A DNA stretch of 64,000 bases from Rhodanobacteraceae bacterium. GTDB taxonomy: Bacteria; Pseudomonadota; Gammaproteobacteria; Xanthomonadales; Xanthomonadaceae. Below are positions 1 to 9,208 of the stretch, one piece after another. The notes under the pieces are model-generated. The model searched no databases, had not been told where the DNA came from, and saw only the letters and a program-made list of their open reading frames with translations. The number at the start of each line of letters is the position of its first letter. Position 1 is the first letter of the stretch. A program made the translations under genes and the position numbers. The stretch covers positions 1-64,000 of the forward strand of contig JACKOX010000004.1 in the NCBI GenBank assembly GCA_024233975.1, read 5' to 3'.

Positions 1-358
1 CCCAGCACTTCACCGTGCCGTCGTTCATCCGCGCGCAGCTGTGCCGGTAGCCGGTGCGCACTTCGGCGACGCCACTGGAAAGCCCCGATACTTCCACCGG
101 CAGGTAGCGATGGGTGGTGCTGCCATCGCCCAGCTGCCCGTATTCGTTGTTGCCCCAGCATTTCACGCCGCCACCGTTGGTCAGCACGCAGGCATGGCCA
201 TCGCCCAGCGCCAGTTGCTGCACGCCCATGATCGGCGACAGCGTGGCAGCGGATGTGGCACTGGCGAACAGCCCGCCCAGCAGCACGACAACCCAGGCGC
301 CCAAAGATCGGCGCGCTCTGGGCGTGGACACGGCAAATAGCGGCTGGCTGGCGTTCAT
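1..358 (-). CDS. Secreted RCC1-repeat protein, C-terminally truncated by the window edge
   Basis: Reading leftward from an ATG at 358, the frame stays open to the window edge (119 codons visible), so only the N-terminus is present. Residues 1 to about 37 form a signal peptide with a basic start and a hydrophobic core ending in an A-S-A-type site. The mature part begins an RCC1/beta-propeller repeat with the signature blocks HACVLTNGGGVKCWGNNEYG and HSCARMNDGTVKCWG, spaced about 50 residues apart. Bacterial proteins of this type are exported and often have many such blades; their role is generally unknown. No ATG, GTG or TTG lies in frame in the preceding 10 codons, which supports this start even though the Shine-Dalgarno is weak. 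The next gene on the same strand (Calx-beta protein) is also secreted, so this end of the window looks like a surface-protein locus. Confidence 0.85.
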   Translation of the reverse strand, partial: MNASQPLFAVSTPRARRSLGAWVVVLLGGLFASATSAATLSPIMGVQQLALGDGHACVLTNGGGVKCWGNNEYGQLGDGSTTHRYLPVEVSGLSSGVAEVRTGYRHSCARMNDGTVKCW

Positions 359-477
359 CGCGGTAATCCGGTCTGGGCGAAGCGGGTTCTGCCTCCTCCC
401 GCATCTGTTCTAGCGCAGAAAGGGCAGGGAATCGATCAGCCAGTTTCGATTTCCGACCGCCGGTACATCGCCACCAC

Positions 478-2124
478 CTAGTCAGCCACGTCGCTGGATG
501 CTTCAAAGCCGCCGCTGAATATCTGTGTATCGTTGTCGACAATCTCGATCCGTACCTGGTTCGGTTCGCCCAGCGTGGCGCCGCCCGTCGGTGCGTCGAT
601 GATCAGGTAGAAGTCCTCATCGGGCTCCAATTCGTTGTCATCCAGCAGGTTCAGGGTGATGTCTTCGATGTGACTCTGCCCGGCGCCCCAGACAAGCGTG
701 CCGCTGGCGGATTCGTAGTCGAAGCCGCCGCCTTTTGACGTCGTCCCCGATTTGCCGGCCCAGTCGTTGCTGTCGAGGAAGCCGGTGGCGCTGCCGTCCA
801 CCGTGGCGTAGGCGATGCCGACTTCGCCACTGTCGCCGTCGATGCGTTCCATCAGAACCGGGACCTCGTCAGCCGATTCGTCAGCACGGATGCTGGTGCT
901 GTGCAGCAGGCGCAGGCGACCCGGCGAAGGTTCGTCGTTGCGGATGGTGCCGATGCCCTGCTGCCGACGGATCACCGCACCTACTGGCAGGCCAAGTCGA
1001 AGCGCGAACGTTTCGTCAGGTTCGGCTTCGTCGTCGCCGATCACCGTGACATCCACGAATTTCCGGGTCTCGCCCGCGGCAAAGACCAGCACGCCGCTGT
1101 CATTGATGAAGTCGATGGCGGCACTGGCATCGGCAGTCGCTGACGTCGTCCAGGCGACTCGCACTTCGCTGTCGGATGGCGGTGACAAGGCCACCTCGAA
1201 GCGCATCGTGGTCTCCTCGCCGCTGTCGGCTTCCAGCACGCTGGCGTCGCCGGCCCAGAGTCCGGCTCCGCCCACGTCGTCATCCATGATGGTGATCATG
1301 GCGCTGCCTTGCGAACGGCGGCCGACACCTGAGTTTTGTGTGAACAGAACCAGTAGCAGGCTTTCCGGGCCTTCGTCGGCGGTGTCACCGACAATCTGGA
1401 GAGGGATCGTCGTGGCGTTTGCACCCGCTTCGATCTGCCAGCCACCGTTGAGGGTAGCTGCCTTGCGGCGCTTGGGGTCCACTTCGCCCGGTATGCTGTC
1501 GATCTCCAGCACGTCAATGCCGACGGTAGCCGGCTGTTCGCCATCACCGTAGAAGGTGAAATTGCCCTGGAAGCCGGCCTCGCTTTCGCCCTGCAGGGAA
1601 ATCGCTACCTCGCAGAGCGTGATGCCACTGTTGCCCTCATCGCATAGCACCTTGCCAATGTTCAGGGGTGGTGGATCGTCGTCATTCAGCAGCGTGACGT
1701 AGGAGAAGTCATACAAGGCGAAGGTAGCGCCGCTCAGCTCGTCCACCCGCGCGCGTAGCGATTCATCTTCTTCATGGCGGCGGTCGCCATGAAAGGTCAC
1801 CGGGATATCGATGTGGAGGTTGCCGGCCGGGATGTTCCAATGCAGGTTGTCGAGGGGCACGAAGTCCTCGCCGGGAGTGGCGGGTCGCGTCATGCCCTCG
1901 GGCACATCCAGACTCAGGTTGCCGCTCACGCTGGTTTTACTCGGGCCGGAAAGGCTGAGGCGCAGCAGGCAGCCGCTGTCGCTGACGTCACCCTCCGGGC
2001 ATTGCGGGAAGGACAGGCTGAGCGTCGGCGGTGGTTCGGCGGCATGCACCGGATTTGCCAGCAAGGCTGCCAGCAACAGCAGCAGTGAGACGACGCAGGT
2101 GTTGGCTAAACAGCGCAGGGTCAC
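478..2124 (-). CDS. Secreted Calx-beta domain protein with C-terminal GFE tag
   Basis: This is a 548-residue exported protein. Residues 1-29 are a signal peptide ending VHA-A. The rest is about four Calx-beta-like immunoglobulin-fold domains, each closing on the acidic turn typical of the family: LLNDDDPP near 145, IMDDDVG near 280, IRNDEPS near 403 and IVDNDT near 530. Calx-beta domains bind calcium and occur in adhesins and surface proteins. The C-terminus reads IFSGGFEASSDVAD, which resembles the end of the 275-residue protein at 18647-19474. A GTG at 2124 was taken as the start because it has a GGAG Shine-Dalgarno about 8 bases upstream and leads straight into the signal peptide; the ATG overlapping that site is in another frame. 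It diverges from the ECF sigma/kinase operon. The exact partner or function is unknown. Confidence 0.85.
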   Translation of the reverse strand: MTLRCLANTCVVSLLLLLAALLANPVHAAEPPPTLSLSFPQCPEGDVSDSGCLLRLSLSGPSKTSVSGNLSLDVPEGMTRPATPGEDFVPLDNLHWNIPAGNLHIDIPVTFHGDRRHEEDESLRARVDELSGATFALYDFSYVTLLNDDDPPPLNIGKVLCDEGNSGITLCEVAISLQGESEAGFQGNFTFYGDGEQPATVGIDVLEIDSIPGEVDPKRRKAATLNGGWQIEAGANATTIPLQIVGDTADEGPESLLLVLFTQNSGVGRRSQGSAMITIMDDDVGGAGLWAGDASVLEADSGEETTMRFEVALSPPSDSEVRVAWTTSATADASAAIDFINDSGVLVFAAGETRKFVDVTVIGDDEAEPDETFALRLGLPVGAVIRRQQGIGTIRNDEPSPGRLRLLHSTSIRADESADEVPVLMERIDGDSGEVGIAYATVDGSATGFLDSNDWAGKSGTTSKGGGFDYESASGTLVWGAGQSHIEDITLNLLDDNELEPDEDFYLIIDAPTGGATLGEPNQVRIEIVDNDTQIFSGGFEASSDVAD

Positions 2125-2267
2125 GAGAATTCTCCATCGAGGTCTTCCCGGTCCATACGCAGAATCGGGACGAATCCCCGTCCGCCAGTCCTGACACGGT
2201 TATCCTCTGAGCCCAGGCACGGTGTTTCCGCAGCCCCTGATTGACCCTGTCCGTCGATATCAACGCC

Positions 2268-2834
2268 ATGACCGATGCCAATGACACCGATGTCACCGGC
2301 CTGCTGGCCCGCTGGGGTGAAGATGCCCAGGCGCGCGAGCAACTGGTCGCGATGCTCTACGCCGAGCTTCGCCGACTCGCGCGCGGCCTTTTGAGCGGTA
2401 GTGGCGAGCAAACGCTGCAGCCCACCGCACTGGTCAACGAGGCCTTCCTGAAGCTGCTGGGTGCGGATGCCGACAGCTTCGACAATCGTCGGCACTTTTT
2501 CGGCGCCGCCGCCCGCGCCATGCGTCAGGTTCTGGTAGATCGCGCGCGCCGGCGGCATTCGGACAAGCGTGGCAGTGGCGTCAGGCCGCTGTCGCTGGAT
2601 CACGCGCTGGGCATTCCGGTGGCCGACGATGCCGAACTGCTGGTCCTCGACGATGCTTTGCGTCGGCTGGAGCTGTTGGACCCGCAGGCGGCCCGGGTGG
2701 TCGAGCTGCGCTACTTCGGCGGGTTGACTCTTGAGCAGACCGCGGAGGTTGTCGGCATCCATACGTCGACGGTCAGTGCCGAGTGGGCGCACGCACGCGC
2801 ATGGCTGCGCCAGCACATGAGTGATCCGGCGTGA
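2268..2834 (+). CDS. ECF-subfamily RNA polymerase sigma factor (TIGR02999-like)
   Basis: This is a 188-residue extracytoplasmic-function sigma factor. Region 2 includes the stretch ELRRLARGLLSG and ALVNEAFLKLLGAD, followed by RRHFFGAAARAMRQVLVDRA. Region 4 is a helix-turn-helix reading RVVELRYFGGLTLEQTAEVV then TSTVSAEWAHARAWL. This pattern matches the ECF group that in Xanthomonadales and other phyla is encoded directly upstream of a Ser/Thr protein kinase instead of an anti-sigma factor. The last four bases overlap the kinase start (GTGA), so the two are translationally coupled. ATG 2268 was preferred to an in-frame TTG at 2241 because the homologous part begins after it; no strong ribosome-binding site is visible for either. 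The sigma factor is probably activated by phosphorylation by its partner kinase, as shown for some members of related groups. Confidence 0.9.
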   Translation: MTDANDTDVTGLLARWGEDAQAREQLVAMLYAELRRLARGLLSGSGEQTLQPTALVNEAFLKLLGADADSFDNRRHFFGAAARAMRQVLVDRARRRHSDKRGSGVRPLSLDHALGIPVADDAELLVLDDALRRLELLDPQAARVVELRYFGGLTLEQTAEVVGIHTSTVSAEWAHARAWLRQHMSDPA

Positions 2835-5392
2835 GCAGCAGTTACGCACGGGCAAAATCGCTGTTCATCGCGGCGCTGGAAAAGCCTGAAGATGAGCGAC
2901 GCTCGTGGCTGCGAACGCAATGCGGCAGCGATGCGCGCTTGCTGGCCGAGGTTGAGGCTCTGCTGGATCAGGCAGTCGGGCAGCAGGATGACGGCACGGC
3001 GGATCCCGAAGCGAGTGAGTCCGCACCGGAGATTCCCGGCTACCGCCTGCTGCGACCGTTGGCGCGTGGCGGCATGGGCCGCGTCTGGCGGGCCGAACGC
3101 GACGGTGACGACTTCCGCCAGGAGGTCGCGATCAAGCTGATGAGCGTCGACATTCTGCGTGACGGTGATGCGCGGGCGCGCTTCCGCATGGAGCGGCAGA
3201 TCCTCGCCAGCCTTGATCACCCGAATATCGCGCGTCTGCTCGATGGAGGAAGCTGCGGTGACGGGCTTCCCTATCTGGTCATGAAGTATGTCGAGGGTGA
3301 CCGTATCGATCAATGGTGTCGATCGCGCTCGCTGGACGCGCGCGGCATCATTGATCTGATGGCCCGCGTGGCGCACGCCCTGCAGGCGGCACACCGACAG
3401 CTGGTGGTGCATCGTGACCTCAAGCCCGGCAACGTGCTGGTGGATCGTCATGGCGAGCCAAAACTGCTCGATTTCGGTATCGCCAAGTTGCTCAATGGCG
3501 ATGCCTTCGATCTCACCCGGGCCGATACCCGAACCGGTGCCCAGTTGCTCACGCCGCGCTATGCCGCGCCGGAACAGGTTCGCGGGGAGGCCGTCGGTAC
3601 CGCCGCGGACGTGTATGCGTTTGGCGTGTTGTTGTATGAGCTGCTCTGCGGTGAGTCACCCTATGGCGATGTGGCCAACACGCTGCGGTTGCCTGCTGCG
3701 GTCTGCGACGAGGAGCCCCTGCCGCCCAGTCAGCGCCTTGCGCAGCGGTTACGCCGCGAAGTGTCCGCTTCAGCATTGCCGGTCGAGCCGCGACAGCTTC
3801 GCGGCGACCTGGATGCCATCATCCTGAAGTGCCTGCGCAAGCGCGCTGGCGACCGCTACCCGGGCATGGGCGAATTGATCGCCGATCTCGATGCCTGGCG
3901 ACGTGGCGGCATCGTCGCCGCGCGACGAGGAAGCCGGCTTTACCGGGTGCGGCGTTTTGCGCGTCGGAACTGGTTGGGGCTGGCTGTGACCGCCGGTGTG
4001 CTTCTATTGACGCTGGGCTTTCTGTTCCAGCTCTCGCGACAGCTGGAGGCCACGCGTGTCGAACGTGACCGGGCGACCGTGGAGCGCGACAAGGCCAATC
4101 GCGTCACCAGCTTCATGGTCGACCTGCTGAAGAACGCGGACCCCAGCCGTGCGCTGGGCCAGGACGTCACCGTGCGGCAGGCGCTGGACCGTGGCGTCGC
4201 CCGGCTGGATGACGGTTTTGATGACTATCCGGCGCTGAAGAGTCAGTTGCTGGCCAAGCTGTCCGCCATCTACCTGGAGCTCGGCGACAACCCGAAAGGA
4301 CTGGCGCTGGCAAGACAGTCCGTTGACGAATTGTCCGGGTTGGAAAATGTTGATCCGCAGCAACGCCTGACGGCTGGCTATGCGCTGGCATACGCGCTGG
4401 AAGCCAATGACGCGGATCATGCCGATGTGGTCGATCGATATCGGTCGCTGCTGCGGGACGCGGGTGCACTCAACGACGATGCAACTGCCGAGATGGTGCT
4501 CAATCGACTGGCAACGCTTGCCACAGAGGACGGTCGCGGTGACGAAGCCGCGAAAAGCTATCGGGCGTTGCGGGGACTGCTGCTGAAGCGGCTTGATCTG
4601 GCTTCGGCCGCCTCGGCGGTCGACCAGGTGCGGCCGCTGGCCGAGGCCGACTCCGCGAACTCCAGGCGACGGACGCGTGACTTTGAATGGCTGGCGGTGA
4701 ACGCGCACAACCTGTGTCGAATCGCGCTCCAGGATTCGAGGCTGGACGAGGCCGAGTCGGAGTGCCAGCTGGCGCGCTCGCTGAAATCAACGCTGTACCC
4801 ACCCCTGCATCCCGCGCACATCGCCACCGAGGTGGTGCTGGCGCATATCGCCGAGAAGCGCGGTGATCTGGATGCCACCATTGCTGCCGAACGCCGGATT
4901 CTCGACATGACGGCACGAACCTATGGCGAGGATCACTACCGGACCGCATACGTGCAGGTGAATCTGGCGTCATCACTTGGCAAGGCGAGGGATTTCGAGG
5001 GCGCCGGAGTGCTGTTTGCAAAAGCGCTCACCACGCTGGACGCCAAGCTGGGCCGGTCTCATGGCGATGCGCTGGAAGCGCAGCTGCTATTCGCCGCGAT
5101 GCTGCTGGCGCGTGGTGACGACGCAGGCCTCACTGCGGTGGTCGACGGCATCGATGAACGCGCGTCCGGCAATGTACGATTGGCCGGCTATCGCGGAGCT
5201 GCGGAGTTCCTGTTGGCACGCTCGCTGTGGCGGCAAGGGCATCTCGAGAAGGCACGGCAGGCGGGAATCCATGCTCGGGCACAGCTGGCCGATAACCCGG
5301 TTTCCATCGCGAGTCCCGATGACGTGTCCCGATGGCTGGAGAGTCCCGGCACCTACGAAACGGACAAGTCGCTCGGCCCGACCAGCCGGTGA
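2831..5392 (+). CDS. Membrane Ser/Thr protein kinase with TPR-rich extracytoplasmic part
   Basis: This 853-residue Hanks-type kinase starts at a GTG that overlaps the sigma-factor stop. The kinase domain covers about residues 70-355: glycine loop ARGGMGRVWRAE at 78-89, catalytic lysine in VAIKLM near 102, HRDLKPGN at 194-201, DFGIAK at 214-219, and an APEQ activation-segment end. A single membrane helix lies at about 379-399, followed by a coiled-coil stretch and a long helical region of TPR-like repeats to the C-terminus, expected outside the membrane if the kinase is cytoplasmic. This architecture is typical of kinases paired with TIGR02999 sigma factors. It likely senses an envelope signal through the TPR part and phosphorylates the sigma factor; that link is inferred from gene order. 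All catalytic residues are present. Confidence 0.92.
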   Translation: MSSSYARAKSLFIAALEKPEDERRSWLRTQCGSDARLLAEVEALLDQAVGQQDDGTADPEASESAPEIPGYRLLRPLARGGMGRVWRAERDGDDFRQEVAIKLMSVDILRDGDARARFRMERQILASLDHPNIARLLDGGSCGDGLPYLVMKYVEGDRIDQWCRSRSLDARGIIDLMARVAHALQAAHRQLVVHRDLKPGNVLVDRHGEPKLLDFGIAKLLNGDAFDLTRADTRTGAQLLTPRYAAPEQVRGEAVGTAADVYAFGVLLYELLCGESPYGDVANTLRLPAAVCDEEPLPPSQRLAQRLRREVSASALPVEPRQLRGDLDAIILKCLRKRAGDRYPGMGELIADLDAWRRGGIVAARRGSRLYRVRRFARRNWLGLAVTAGVLLLTLGFLFQLSRQLEATRVERDRATVERDKANRVTSFMVDLLKNADPSRALGQDVTVRQALDRGVARLDDGFDDYPALKSQLLAKLSAIYLELGDNPKGLALARQSVDELSGLENVDPQQRLTAGYALAYALEANDADHADVVDRYRSLLRDAGALNDDATAEMVLNRLATLATEDGRGDEAAKSYRALRGLLLKRLDLASAASAVDQVRPLAEADSANSRRRTRDFEWLAVNAHNLCRIALQDSRLDEAESECQLARSLKSTLYPPLHPAHIATEVVLAHIAEKRGDLDATIAAERRILDMTARTYGEDHYRTAYVQVNLASSLGKARDFEGAGVLFAKALTTLDAKLGRSHGDALEAQLLFAAMLLARGDDAGLTAVVDGIDERASGNVRLAGYRGAAEFLLARSLWRQGHLEKARQAGIHARAQLADNPVSIASPDDVSRWLESPGTYETDKSLGPTSR

Positions 5393-5404
5393 ACAAAAGG
5401 GGCG

Positions 5405-5755
5405 TCAGTCTTCGCGGTGACGGTGCCTGTCAGACTCGGTCGAGTCGTTCGCTGGTTTCGCCGGCTGTGTGTCGGCTGTTTCCACACCGCCACAGCTGCC
5501 GGCTGCCGGATCACCGCAGACGACATCGTCTGACGGACGGGTGATCAGTCCCCCGCGGTCCTGACTGCCGCTGGCACCGGGCAACAACATGGATCCCCCG
5601 GCTGGATCGTTGTCCGCATCGGCCTTGGCGTCTGTGTCTGTGATCGGTGCCGAGGAGTTCGCTTCACTACGTGTAGCGATGGGCTCGCTGGCCTGCAGCG
5701 TTGATGTCGTGGCTGCGAGCATGGCAATGCAGAAGAACAGAGTGCGTCGATTCAT
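5405..5755 (-). CDS. Small secreted acidic hypothetical protein
   Basis: This is a 116-residue frame starting at ATG 5755. Residues 1-23 (MNRRTLFFCIAMLAA, then TTSTLQA) form a signal peptide. The mature region is low-complexity and rich in Asp, Ala, Ser and Pro, with two cysteines (VVCGD and GSCGG) and a His/Arg/Asp-rich tail (DRHRHRED). No domain is recognised. It converges on the Ser/Thr kinase operon, ending 12 bases after the kinase stop, and its 5' end faces the cobalamin riboswitch of btuB. The signal peptide and consistent third-position GC support it as a real gene, but its function is unknown. Confidence 0.6.
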   Translation of the reverse strand: MNRRTLFFCIAMLAATTSTLQASEPIATRSEANSSAPITDTDAKADADNDPAGGSMLLPGASGSQDRGGLITRPSDDVVCGDPAAGSCGGVETADTQPAKPANDSTESDRHRHRED

Positions 5756-5806
5756 CCAAAGGGCCTGCGGGAAATCCGGCGGGCAGTATAGCCGTGCCCG
5801 CCAAGC

Positions 5807-5815
5807 TGATAGACT
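5807..5815 (+). promoter_or_regulatory. Candidate extended -10 promoter for the cobalamin riboswitch transcript
   Basis: TGATAGACT carries the TG extension and a 4/6 match to TATAAT. It would start transcription near 5821, just upstream of the riboswitch aptamer, which is where the promoter is needed. No convincing -35 box is seen. A 7-bp inverted repeat (GGCGGGC at 5778-5784 and GCCCGCC at 5796-5802) lies just upstream. Confidence 0.4.
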
Positions 5816-5827
5816 GCGCGCGCCCTC

Positions 5828-6033
5828 GGTGATCCACCGTCCTGTTCCGGATGGGGATTGAAACGGGAATCCGGTGAGTGCCAGCCATCCTGGCTTGCGC
5901 AATTCCGGAGCTGCCCCCGCAACGGTAGGCGAGTCCGCCGGTCCGCAAGACGCCACTGCACGTACGTGCGGGAAGGCGCGGTCCGGGAAGGTCATCCGAC
6001 TTTCACTCGCGAGCCCGGAGACCGGCCTTTGGC
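5828..6033 (+). ncRNA. Cobalamin (B12) riboswitch
   Basis: This is a leader RNA controlling the downstream TonB-dependent B12 receptor. Diagnostic elements appear in order: GGGAATCCGGTGAG near 5860, the core GGAGCTGCCCCCGCAACGG near 5907-5925, and the B12 box GAGCCCGGAGACCGGCC at about 6011-6027. Spacing between core and B12 box is normal for the class. The bases from 6034 to 6159 form the expression platform, ending in an AGGAG Shine-Dalgarno before the ATG at 6160, so adenosylcobalamin binding probably limits translation or transcription of the receptor gene. Boundaries are accurate to about 10 bases. Confidence 0.93.
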
Positions 6034-6159
6034 AACGTCATGACATGCGGTGGGCGTGTTCGTGGACCGTCGTCGCCTGCGTGCCGTCCGTCCTCGCTCC
6101 GCCATTGCCTGTCGCCTTGAAATCTTTCCGCGCGGGCAGGCGCGGACCAGGAGCCTTGC

Positions 6160-8028
6160 ATGAATCCGTCTCGCCATAATCGATCCACCCTGAACTCCCT
6201 GACCATTGCAGTGGTCGCCACCTTGTCACTGTTCCCGATCGCGGCGTTCGCGCAGCGGGGTGGCGATGCACAGCTCGATCCGGTGGTGGTCACCGCCAGT
6301 CGTAGCGAGCAGTCGCTGGAGAAGACGTTGGCCGCGGTCACCGTCATCGACCGTGAGGACATTGATCGACTCGAGCCAGACTCGTTGCCGGAACTGCTGC
6401 ACCGCATCCCCGGCGTGTCGATCAGCAATAACGGTGGTTTCGGCAAGGAAAGCTCGCTGTTCCTGCGTGGCGCCGAAGCCGACCAGACGCTGGTGCTGAT
6501 CGACGGCGTGCGCGTGGCTTCCGCCACCGCCGGCAAGGCCGCGCTCCAGGACATTCCGGTCGATCAGATCGAACGCATCGAAGTGGTGCGCGGACCATAT
6601 TCCAGCCTCTACGGTTCCGACGCCATCGGTGGCGTGATCCAGATATTCACCCGTCGGCCAAAGGGCGAGACCACGATCAACGGCCGCCTCGCCGTCGGCA
6701 GCTACGACACGCGCCGCGCCAGCGCGGGCATCAGCGGTCGTGGTGAGCGCGGCTGGGCTTCGCTCCAGCTGGCGCATCAAAGTACTGACGGCATCAATGC
6801 CTGCCGAGGCTATGGCGCCCCCATCTTCGCTGGCTGTTACATCGACGAGCCGGATCGCGATGGCTACCGAAACAACTCACTGTCGCTGAACGCCGGCTTT
6901 GACTTCAGCGACTCATTTCGTGCCGAACTGAATGCGCTGCGCGCCGATGGCTTCAGCGAGTTCGACGGTGGCTTTGCCAACGAAGCGGACAACGCGCAGC
7001 AGGTGCTGGGCGGCAGGCTCAACTATCGGACCGAGGGTGGCGCGAACGTCAGTCTGCGCTTTGGTCGACAGTCCGATCTGGCCGACAGCTTCCACGACGG
7101 CGTGTATGCCAGCACCTTTGACACGCATCGTCGCGAAGCCTCGTTGCAGGCGGACAGCGCGCTAGCCGGAGGTCGGCTCACGCTCGGTTTCGACTGGCGC
7201 GGCGAGCGCGTCGACAGTGACACGCCGTTTGATCGCACCCGTCGCAGCAATCGCGCGCTGTTCGGCCAATGGCTGCGCAGCACGGAGCAGTGGTCGCTGC
7301 AGGCAAGCGTGCGTCGAGATGACGACAGCCAGTTCGGCGGCGCGACCACCGGTAGCCTGCTCGGCGGCTGGGCGCTGTCGGATGGTCTGCGACTGACGGC
7401 GAGCTACGGTACGGCCTTCCGTTCGCCGTCCTTCAACGAGCTCTACTACCCCGGCTTCAGCAATCCGGACCTGCAGCCGGAGCGCTCGCGTAGCACCGAG
7501 CTGTCGCTGCGTGGCGAGGGTGGCGCGCTGGACTGGTCGATCAACGCGTTCCAGACGCGCATCCGCGACCTGATCGCCTTCGACGCCAGTTTCCTGCCGG
7601 CCAATATCGACCGCGCGAGGATTCGCGGCTTGGAACTCGAGGCCGCCGCCGACTGGGCAGGTTGGCGCTGGAACGGCAACCTTGCCTGGCTGGATCCGCG
7701 CAACGATGGTGGTGGCTACAACGACGGCAACCTGCTGCCGCGTCGCGCGCGCCAGACCGCGCAGCTGGAGGGCGACCGTGATCTTGGCGATGACTGGCAC
7801 GTCGGCTTCAGCGTCAACGCTGCAGGCCAGCGCTTCGACGACGGTGGCAACTTCAGCCGGCTCGGTGGCTACGCCACCACCGACCTGCGCCTGGGCTACA
7901 CGCTGTCGTCAGTCTGGTCGCTGCAACTCAATGCCTACAACCTGTTCGACCGCGACTACGAGACGGCGGCCTACTACAACCAGCCGGGGCGGCATTGGCT
8001 GCTGAGCGTTCGATACGGCACTCCCTGA
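6160..8028 (+). CDS. btuB: TonB-dependent vitamin B12 outer-membrane receptor BtuB
   Basis: This 622-residue outer-membrane receptor would bind cobalamin and import it using TonB energy. Residues 1-31 are a signal peptide (ending AFAQ). The TonB box is DPVVVTA at 40-46. The plug domain follows, with LPELLHRIPGVSISNNGG, SSLFLRG and the conserved IERIEVVRGPYSSLYGSDAI. A 22-strand-type barrel fills the rest and ends with the expected aromatic last strand (HWLLSVRYGTP). Length agrees with E. coli BtuB (about 614). The upstream cobalamin riboswitch independently supports B12 as substrate. AGGAG lies 7 bases before the ATG. No btuCDF genes are adjacent, so the ABC part of the uptake system must lie elsewhere. 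Confidence 0.93.
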   Translation: MNPSRHNRSTLNSLTIAVVATLSLFPIAAFAQRGGDAQLDPVVVTASRSEQSLEKTLAAVTVIDREDIDRLEPDSLPELLHRIPGVSISNNGGFGKESSLFLRGAEADQTLVLIDGVRVASATAGKAALQDIPVDQIERIEVVRGPYSSLYGSDAIGGVIQIFTRRPKGETTINGRLAVGSYDTRRASAGISGRGERGWASLQLAHQSTDGINACRGYGAPIFAGCYIDEPDRDGYRNNSLSLNAGFDFSDSFRAELNALRADGFSEFDGGFANEADNAQQVLGGRLNYRTEGGANVSLRFGRQSDLADSFHDGVYASTFDTHRREASLQADSALAGGRLTLGFDWRGERVDSDTPFDRTRRSNRALFGQWLRSTEQWSLQASVRRDDDSQFGGATTGSLLGGWALSDGLRLTASYGTAFRSPSFNELYYPGFSNPDLQPERSRSTELSLRGEGGALDWSINAFQTRIRDLIAFDASFLPANIDRARIRGLELEAAADWAGWRWNGNLAWLDPRNDGGGYNDGNLLPRRARQTAQLEGDRDLGDDWHVGFSVNAAGQRFDDGGNFSRLGGYATTDLRLGYTLSSVWSLQLNAYNLFDRDYETAAYYNQPGRHWLLSVRYGTP

Positions 8029-8048
8029 GCTTCGCTATCTGGAAGAAT

Positions 8049-8075
8049 CGGGTGTCGGGACGTATCCGACACCCG
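8049..8075. terminator. Bidirectional hairpin between btuB and the VWA gene
   Basis: A perfect 10-bp inverted repeat, CGGGTGTCGG and CCGACACCCG, with a 7-base loop sits in the short gap between two convergent genes. It is followed by GTTTG on the plus side. The U-tract is short, but position and stem stability fit an intrinsic terminator used from both directions. Confidence 0.65.
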
Positions 8076-8083
8076 GTTTGCCA

Positions 8084-9208
8084 TCAGGGTGATGTCGGGT
8101 TCATCTGCACACGGATGGTTTCGGCTACGGCTTCGGCGAATTGGCCCTGTTCGGGGTCGCGGTGTTCGTCGAGGAAGGTTTGCCGCTGCGACAGCAGTGA
8201 GCGGATCACGCGCTTGAGGTTCTCGCGCTCGGCGCGGATCTGACCAAGGTGCGCGGTCAACTCTTCGGCAGTCATGCTGCGCAGCTTTTCGGGCAGCAGG
8301 TCGGGATTCAGGTCTTGCACGCTCAGTTCGCCGGCATCCAGCGCTTCGATCAGGTCGCGACCACCCTGGGCAATACGCCGGGTGGCGCGGTTGTAGCGCA
8401 GGCGGTCGGCCACGGTGGCGTCATCCATGCGCTCGGAACGCGTCTGGTTGTCGTGCAGCGTCTGGCGCAGCTCCTCGTTGCCATAGGGCAGAAGGGTGTG
8501 GCCAAGGCGCTGGTTGAGCGCGGCCAGGTCCTGGTCCATCGGCGTGCTCTGTTGTTGCTCGTGCACCTGCGGTAGGGCGATGAAGCGGCCACGACCGCGC
8601 TGCATGCCGCGAAACGCCTTTTCGCTGTCGACGTAGCTGCCACAGAGCACCGGGTTCACCAGGATGCCGCGCCGGTCGGCGCTGGCGAGGATGGCCGGCA
8701 GTTGCGGTTCGTCGTAGTCGGTATGCGGAGGCGCGTCCCCAACCACGAACACCAGCTTCAGTACGTTCGGATCGTCGCTCCAGGCGATGTCCTCGATGGA
8801 CTCGCGCAGGGCCTGGTTTACCGATTCCGGAAAATCGCCGCCGCCATCGGCCTCGAAGGCCTTGAGGTCGGCGTAGAGGCGATCCATGTCCGGCGTTAGC
8901 GGCGTGGTTCGCGTCACATAGGCGTCGCCGCGATCACGGAAGCCGATCAGGCAGAAGCGCACGCTGGGTTTTTGTGGTGCATCAACGATCTCGCTGGCGA
9001 TGAACCAGATCTTCTGCTTCGCCGCCTCGATCAGGTTCGACATCGAGCCGGTCGTGTCGAGCACGAAGCACACTTCGACCGAGCGGTATTCGCCGTTTGA
9101 TGGCCGATCAGCGGCACGCAAGGTGCTGGCTGGAAGCATGGCGATCAGCAGCAGCGACAGCATGGCGAGCCACGACGGCAGGCCTTCGGCATTTCCCGGC
9201 AAACGCAT
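8084..9208 (-). CDS. Secreted von Willebrand factor type A domain protein
   Basis: This is a 374-residue exported protein. ATG 9208 was chosen over upstream in-frame codons because a GGGGAG Shine-Dalgarno lies 6 bases before it and the signal peptide follows (hydrophobic core about residues 13-27, cleavage near TLRAAD). The VWA domain starts at about 43 with VCFVLDTTGSMS, an intact MIDAS metal site (D51, S55, S57), and runs to about 240; VFVVGDAPPHTDY supplies the later MIDAS aspartate. The C-terminal 130 residues are helical and charged and may form a coiled coil. Bacterial VWA proteins of this form mediate protein-protein contacts at the envelope; no chaperone or protease partner is nearby. 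Function beyond the fold is unknown. Confidence 0.85.
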   Translation of the reverse strand: MRLPGNAEGLPSWLAMLSLLLIAMLPASTLRAADRPSNGEYRSVEVCFVLDTTGSMSNLIEAAKQKIWFIASEIVDAPQKPSVRFCLIGFRDRGDAYVTRTTPLTPDMDRLYADLKAFEADGGGDFPESVNQALRESIEDIAWSDDPNVLKLVFVVGDAPPHTDYDEPQLPAILASADRRGILVNPVLCGSYVDSEKAFRGMQRGRGRFIALPQVHEQQQSTPMDQDLAALNQRLGHTLLPYGNEELRQTLHDNQTRSERMDDATVADRLRYNRATRRIAQGGRDLIEALDAGELSVQDLNPDLLPEKLRSMTAEELTAHLGQIRAERENLKRVIRSLLSQRQTFLDEHRDPEQGQFAEAVAETIRVQMNPTSP

